From Pseudisothecium myosuroides (taxonomy: Eukaryota; Streptophyta; Bryopsida; Hypnales; Lembophyllaceae), in contig OX637295.1 of NCBI GenBank assembly GCA_951799445.1, positions 6,014,001-6,078,000 on the forward strand: DNA of 64,000 bases, in the 5' to 3' direction. Both the position numbers and the translations under genes were made by a program. The notes beneath the pieces were generated by a model, which made no database searches, was not told where the DNA came from, and was given only the letters and a program-made list of their open reading frames with translations. Within the stretch, counting starts at the first letter, position 1, and the number at the start of each line of letters is the position of its first letter. Of the stretch, positions 59,576 to 64,000 are shown piece after piece.

Positions 59576-61690
59576 GGCCACCGTAAGGGGACGAGTAATC
59601 AAGGAGGTCAAGCACACTTTCTGATTACTCGTCCAGCACTTCGTGCTGTAGAACACGTTTAACTTCTTCTGATGCCATTTAGATTGTGAATGAGGTAAGG
59701 TTTGTATACCAGGCATTCAAGCCGCCAATTCCAGGGGTACTGTAATCTGTACATTTTTGTAAAAAGAAATCCTTCAATTTCATGCTTTGTTGAGAACTTT
59801 CATATATGCTGTGGTGAGTTTAGCACTATTGGTCATAGGAATAGAATTTGAGAAAGTTAAACACTACATTCAAATGGAGATACGTATTTCAGTGTGATTC
59901 CTCTTGGCATAGACGATCGGTTTTAGAATTCTTGATATCCATTCCATCACTAAGCCAAAAGCAACAAGCTAATGGTGCTTTTGTGGCATGATTCTAAAGG
60001 GAAATTAAAAAAAAAAACTTATTGCAGGATTGGGAGCCATTACTAACAGTGCTTAAGCGGCTGTTTAGAGGGGCTATAAATTCATTACACGTATATAATT
60101 CCTTTGAAAAAAGTTAGGTTTTCATTATTAGAATTGAATCTCTGACCAAAACGAGTGGTTTTCATTGGTGAAATTGATTTTTTTGTTCGATTGATTTTTT
60201 GTAAGTCTTGTCCCCATCTTGAGGGATTTTAATATACTAAATTATATATAATTTGTATTCAAGTTGAATTGTTGAGATTTGAAGTAGTAGGGTCCCAACC
60301 TTGGCCTAGACTATCCTTAAACCATGAGCATTGCATCTACGTCATACTTCAAGAAAACCATATTTCAAGAAATATCTTTGATTGTGATAAAAAGAGAAGT
60401 ATATCATTTTCTATGAGTCATGTATGTGGATGATACTTAGTATTGATTGGTTGCATGTGGAGTATGACCAATTGTATGTTGTAGTTTTGTATTTTATGAT
60501 ATCAGTGAAGGTGGCATCACCAATTTTCATGTACACTATTAAGAAAAAGATGCCAAAACCATATCTTTAGACTCCAACATATGCTTTGTAGCGAACTTCC
60601 ATGTAGCGCCTATCAGCAATTGATTTTATCTCTTATATGATTGACTTTCTAATAGTTTCCACTCCACAAAAGTTCACTCTTATTGCATTACAAATGGGTG
60701 ACATTTTTATTCATTAAAAAAGATTCCCTTCTCAAAAGTTCTCTATATAGAGCAATCATTGAGGCAGAGGGAATTTTGAAAAAAAAGGTTGATGAAGAGG
60801 ACAAAGCCTAATGAGGAATGTCTAATTTTCTTAGAATTCCCAACAAGAAATTGCCCAACATAAATGCCCGTCTAGAGATGGATGAAATATGTGATCAATG
60901 AATGAAAAATCCATAGTCACCGATTCTACAGATTTCACTCTGCAGGAATAGATTACGGGAAATAATCCTCCCGCAAAATGAACGGTGGTAGGGATTTACT
61001 TATTAGATAACTGATGAGCCGCGCTAGCAATGAATAGGTTAACGGACATAACCAATTGTTCATTTTTCAATCTCAACCCTTGATCTTCATAATCCAAGAA
61101 TGTAGGAAGCAAGTAGAAAGAAAAGGAGGTTATGAGTTGCAACTTGTAAATGGCAATGGTGACAAGTTGCCTATGGCGGTGCCACATTAGCGTTGAAAAG
61201 TCAACAACCGGTTATGTTGACTTTAGAATTCAAAGGACTAAATGATATAACTGCCGTCCAACGCAAGCAACACAGAAACTATGCGAAAAAGAATTCTATC
61301 TGGAGAATTCTGTGCCAATCCCTGGTCGAGCTTTAACATGAACCGCAAGACACTCACCTTTCTCAATCCATCAAGTCATCAACAAGTTCCACAACAAGAC
61401 ACTACGAGTTGCTATGCTTGAATTTGGAGCCAACAATTCCAAGCCCTGGTATCATCAGAAGCGCAAATCTGTGCTCATTGACAACCAGTCCTCCACACCG
61501 AACTCAAAAATTATGCCATTTGCAACAGTTGCTATTCCTGTGGAGAACATGCAAGTTGCATCTTTGGAAAACAATTCTCATTTCCAGAGAATAATGTGCA
61601 TGTGAAAATCAAGTGCTCCATTTGGTTGAAGTTACTCTTGACTATCAAGAGCTCCATTTGGGTTACTTCTTTCTGGAAGATTTAGTTTGT
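59576..61690. other. Intergenic stretch
   Basis: The first ~200 bases should be the DUF1350 3' UTR. The rest holds no supported gene. At about 61196-61224 AAAGTCAACA and TGTTGACTTT form a short hairpin around CCGGTTA; TTGAC is the W-box core, so this could be a WRKY-type site, but there is no other support. Confidence 0.5.
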
Positions 61691-61818
61691 ACAGTCCATG
61701 GTCCCACCAAGGTGAGTCCCTGGTGGAGAACACTGGTGGAGAAGTCTGGCCCTGTGTGCAAGACGTAAGTTAACGCAGAGAAGAAGTTTTGTTGAAGAAG
61801 GGCTTTGTCTCTACAGTA

Positions 61819-63647
61819 ATGGCAGGAAACGGAAGTTGTTTTCCCAATGGGCGAGGGTACAGCACCCTGGCTATGGATCAGCCGTCGCCTCTGTTCTCCG
61901 CTGCTGAAGACGCATCGGATGTGGACGTAACAACCAAAGACGCTGGGGCACTCTTTGTTCTCGAATCCAAAGGTAATAAGGCTCGGTTCATTCACTTGTG
62001 AGCTTTCGGTTTCTATCACACTTGAAGAGTAGTTTGCGTAGGAAAGGTGGCACCCGTAGTACAAGATCTTGGGTGTTAGTAATAGAGAAGTGAGGGAAAT
62101 CCATCTGGGAGTTTAGGGTTTGACTCATCCGTTAGAATTGGCTGTGGAATGTTGGTAGTGTACTTTTGTAGAGGTGTGTGTGAAGAGTACCAGTTTCACT
62201 ATAAGTGCAGACATGGGGACGCGTTCAGTGTTTCAAGTTTAGGGTTAAGCTAGAGGACAGGATTTGCGTCACTTTAAGCATTTTAAGCAATTTTTTAGGA
62301 TTGTGAGTTTTTCGAGATTACTGGAGAGCTCTGGAGAGATCACTGTGGGTACTAGAGGCAAGCCTTTTTAGATCAAGTTTTAGTCAATTTGTGTGAATTA
62401 GTTGTGCAAATTCAGGATGAGAAGTTGTAGACCACTATTATTGGCAATAGACAACCCCATTTCCATTCAAAGATGAGTGGGGATTTACATTTAGCAAATT
62501 CGTGTTGCTATTTAGTCCAGCTATTAAGTGTATTAGTAGATCAGTTGCCGTCGGTAACAGGGGTGAGTAAAAGAGACGGAATCTGGTTCCAAATGGCTTG
62601 CACAAGGATTAGTTTAACATTGCAACCCCTACATGTGGCCAGATACATTTCAGTAATCTGAGTAGAGCACGTACGCTAGTTTTTGATGAAGGAAATGTTC
62701 GCATGAACCCTAAACCCTGATGTTGGGTTTGCATCAATCTTCGGGGGCATCACAAGGGGTCACTCCCTGTATTGAAGGAGCTTGATTTTTGAGTTGCAGG
62801 GACATGGATGCACGCGGGATACCATCTGACGACAGCCATAGCCGGGCCATCTTTGCTCACCTTGCCTTATGCAATTCATTTCTTGGGATGGGGTCCTGGA
62901 TTGCTGGCGCTCACGATCGGTGGGGCGGTCTCCAGTTACGCTTACTGCTTGTTGTCTAGAGTGTTGGAGCATTTTGCTTCCCAAGGCCAGCGATGCCTTC
63001 GGTTTCGAGATCTTTCCGAAGTTGTTATAGGTACGTGACGGGTGCACATAATTATGCAATTTATTATAACTTGCATCAAAAGATCTAAAGTAGAGGATAC
63101 TCCTTGTGTCACTTTAAGCATTTTAACATGTGTTGGAGTGTAATTTTTGGAATATATATTTAGATCTTTGGGTACAAGAGCCGAATCTGTTGAGATCAAG
63201 GTCTTCTTATTGTGTATGAATTTCTTACGTAATCAATCAAAGTGGGAGTGTAGACCGCTGTAAGTGACGGTAGATTACGCCACGTCAGTTTGAGAATCAA
63301 TGGCCATTATCTTTTACCCAAGTTGAGCTTACACGTCTTGCTAATTGAAGGCCAACCAAGCGTATGAAAAGATGAGATGCTGTTGGTAACAGGGATCAGT
63401 ATATGAGACAGAATCAGGTCCCTAACAGTATTAGTATCCTCTATCTTATGTCGAGTTTTAATTTTACTATGAAGCGAAGAGAGATCCGGTATTATATGGG
63501 CTGTTGGAATCTGGTTAATGAAACTTATGTTTGGGGCTTTGGCTGGCAGGAAAAGCATGGACGATGTATTTTGTGACACCGGTGCAGTTTGGAGTCTGTT
63601 TTGTGACCCTAATTGGAGTGATCCTGACTGGAGGTTATGGCTGCAAA
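61819..63647 (+). CDS. GAT1: GAT1-like amino-acid/GABA transporter (AAAP family), first three exons
   Basis: Proton-coupled amino-acid transporter of the AAAP family, GABA transporter 1 type, a plasma-membrane protein. Exons 61819-61972, 62800-63030 and 63550-63647 join in phase to the first 161 residues; the gene continues past the right edge. Exon 1 gives a soluble head ending KDAGALFVLESKG, which is the family entry into the first membrane segment. Exon 2 carries GTWMHAGYHLTTAIAGPSLL, TLPYAIHFLGWGPGLLALTI and a second hydrophobic stretch ending YAYCLLSRVLEH. Exon 3 encodes GKAWTMYFVTPVQFGVCFV and TLIGVILTGGYGCK. Splice borders are GT-AG. No breaks are seen. The introns carry repeated sequence, listed separately. 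An orphan copy of the exon 1 region lies at 25.9 kb. Confidence 0.9.
62251..62590 (+). repeat. Intronic repeat copy 1 in GAT intron 1
   Basis: Starts TAGAGGACAG, then GTCACTTTAAGCATTTTAA, later TAGACCACTATTATTGGCA, and near its end GGTAACAGGGGTGAGTA and AGACGGAATCTGGTTCC. Copy 2 is at 63091-63422 and copy 3 at 63785 to the edge. Confidence 0.7.
63091..63422 (+). repeat. Intronic repeat copy 2 in GAT intron 2
   Basis: Starts TAGAGGATAC, then GTCACTTTAAGCATTTTAA, later TAGACCGCTGTAAGTGACG, and near its end GGTAACAGGGATCAGTA and AGACAGAATCAGGTCC. It lies about 840 bases downstream of copy 1, with exon 2 between them. Confidence 0.7.
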
Positions 63648-63784
63648 GTGAGAATCTTAACCTCAATTTCATTGCTGTAGCAACTGTGCTCAGATTATGG
63701 GAAAATTGCCCACTGCTTTTCCTGTCCTTGCCTCCATGCATTCTTTTAACAGTTTGAAGATATTTTCGAGTGCTAAGGTCAACG

Positions 63785-64000
63785 ATACTTTTTGCATTAG
63801 TCCAAGTATTTTAACATATGTAGGAGTGTGATTCTTGGGAGATCATTATAGTGTTAGTTTTGTTAAGAGATCTTTGAGTACAAGACCCAAGGCGTTTGAG
63901 ATTAATTTTTTATCACTCTGCATGGATCTCTTACGGAATATCAAAGTGGGAGGTTTTGAACCACTATAATTGACAGTAGGCAAGACCATGGATCAGTGAC
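63785..64000 (+). repeat. Intronic repeat copy 3 in GAT intron 3, cut by window edge
   Basis: Shares AACATATGTAGGAGTGTGAT, AGATCTTTGAGTACAAGA, AAAGTGGGAG and ACCACTATAATTGACAGTAG with copy 2. The end lies outside the window. Confidence 0.65.

Noticed and set aside
1..64000. tRNA, rRNA or CRISPR features
   Set aside because: I looked for tRNA B-box-like GGTTCGAATCC blocks, rRNA-like stretches and regularly spaced short repeats and found none that hold up; isolated GTTCGAA-like strings have no matching arms.

Overview
The window is nuclear DNA of a land plant. Its genes have GT-AG introns, several promoters or leaders carry TTAGGG-type telo-boxes, and the gaps are AT-rich and full of small DNA transposons. 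The microbial-type terpene synthase-like gene (MTPSL) at 27.2-28.3 kb is a family found in bryophytes, lycophytes and ferns but not in seed plants, so a non-seed plant is indicated. A bryophyte such as a moss is my best guess, but the exact group is not proven by the sequence.

Layout: the 3' end of a ribose-phosphate pyrophosphokinase gene (0.2-1.0 kb, +); a PIG3-type quinone oxidoreductase gene with six exons (5.6-10.3 kb, +); a YIF1 Golgi membrane protein gene (14.1-15.5 kb, +); a mitochondrial-type Obg GTPase gene (19.3-16.4 kb, -); a 22-33 kb block of gene relics and repeats holding one intact MTPSL gene; a 33-43.5 kb AT-rich repeat block; a 15-exon DDB1/CPSF-A-like gene (44.7-52.3 kb, +); a DUF1350 alpha/beta-hydrolase-like gene (55.0-59.6 kb, +); and the first three exons of a GAT1/AAAP amino-acid transporter gene that runs off the right edge (61.8 kb onward, +). 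I joined exons by hand. Every exon join closes in frame except two: the start of DUF1350 exon 3, and the end of Obg exon 4, where I propose one site.

The genes are unrelated housekeeping genes plus one specialised-metabolism gene; I see no operon-like or pathway cluster. The most unusual part is 22.3-32.5 kb. It holds a 3' fragment of a second MTPSL, a copy of a GAT-like first exon, a frameshifted oligopeptidase-B relic and a possible membrane-protein relic. A pair of ~0.8 kb inverted repeats brackets the intact MTPSL gene. The repeat blocks also contain a family of TA-flanked short elements starting AGGTA, long fold-back elements, Tc1/mariner-type elements with CAGTG ends, and a nested stack of four elements at 41.35-43.53 kb whose insertion order can be read from the target duplications.

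I found no tRNA, rRNA or CRISPR. Coordinates of diverged repeats are approximate, and all family calls come from recognition by eye, not from a database search.
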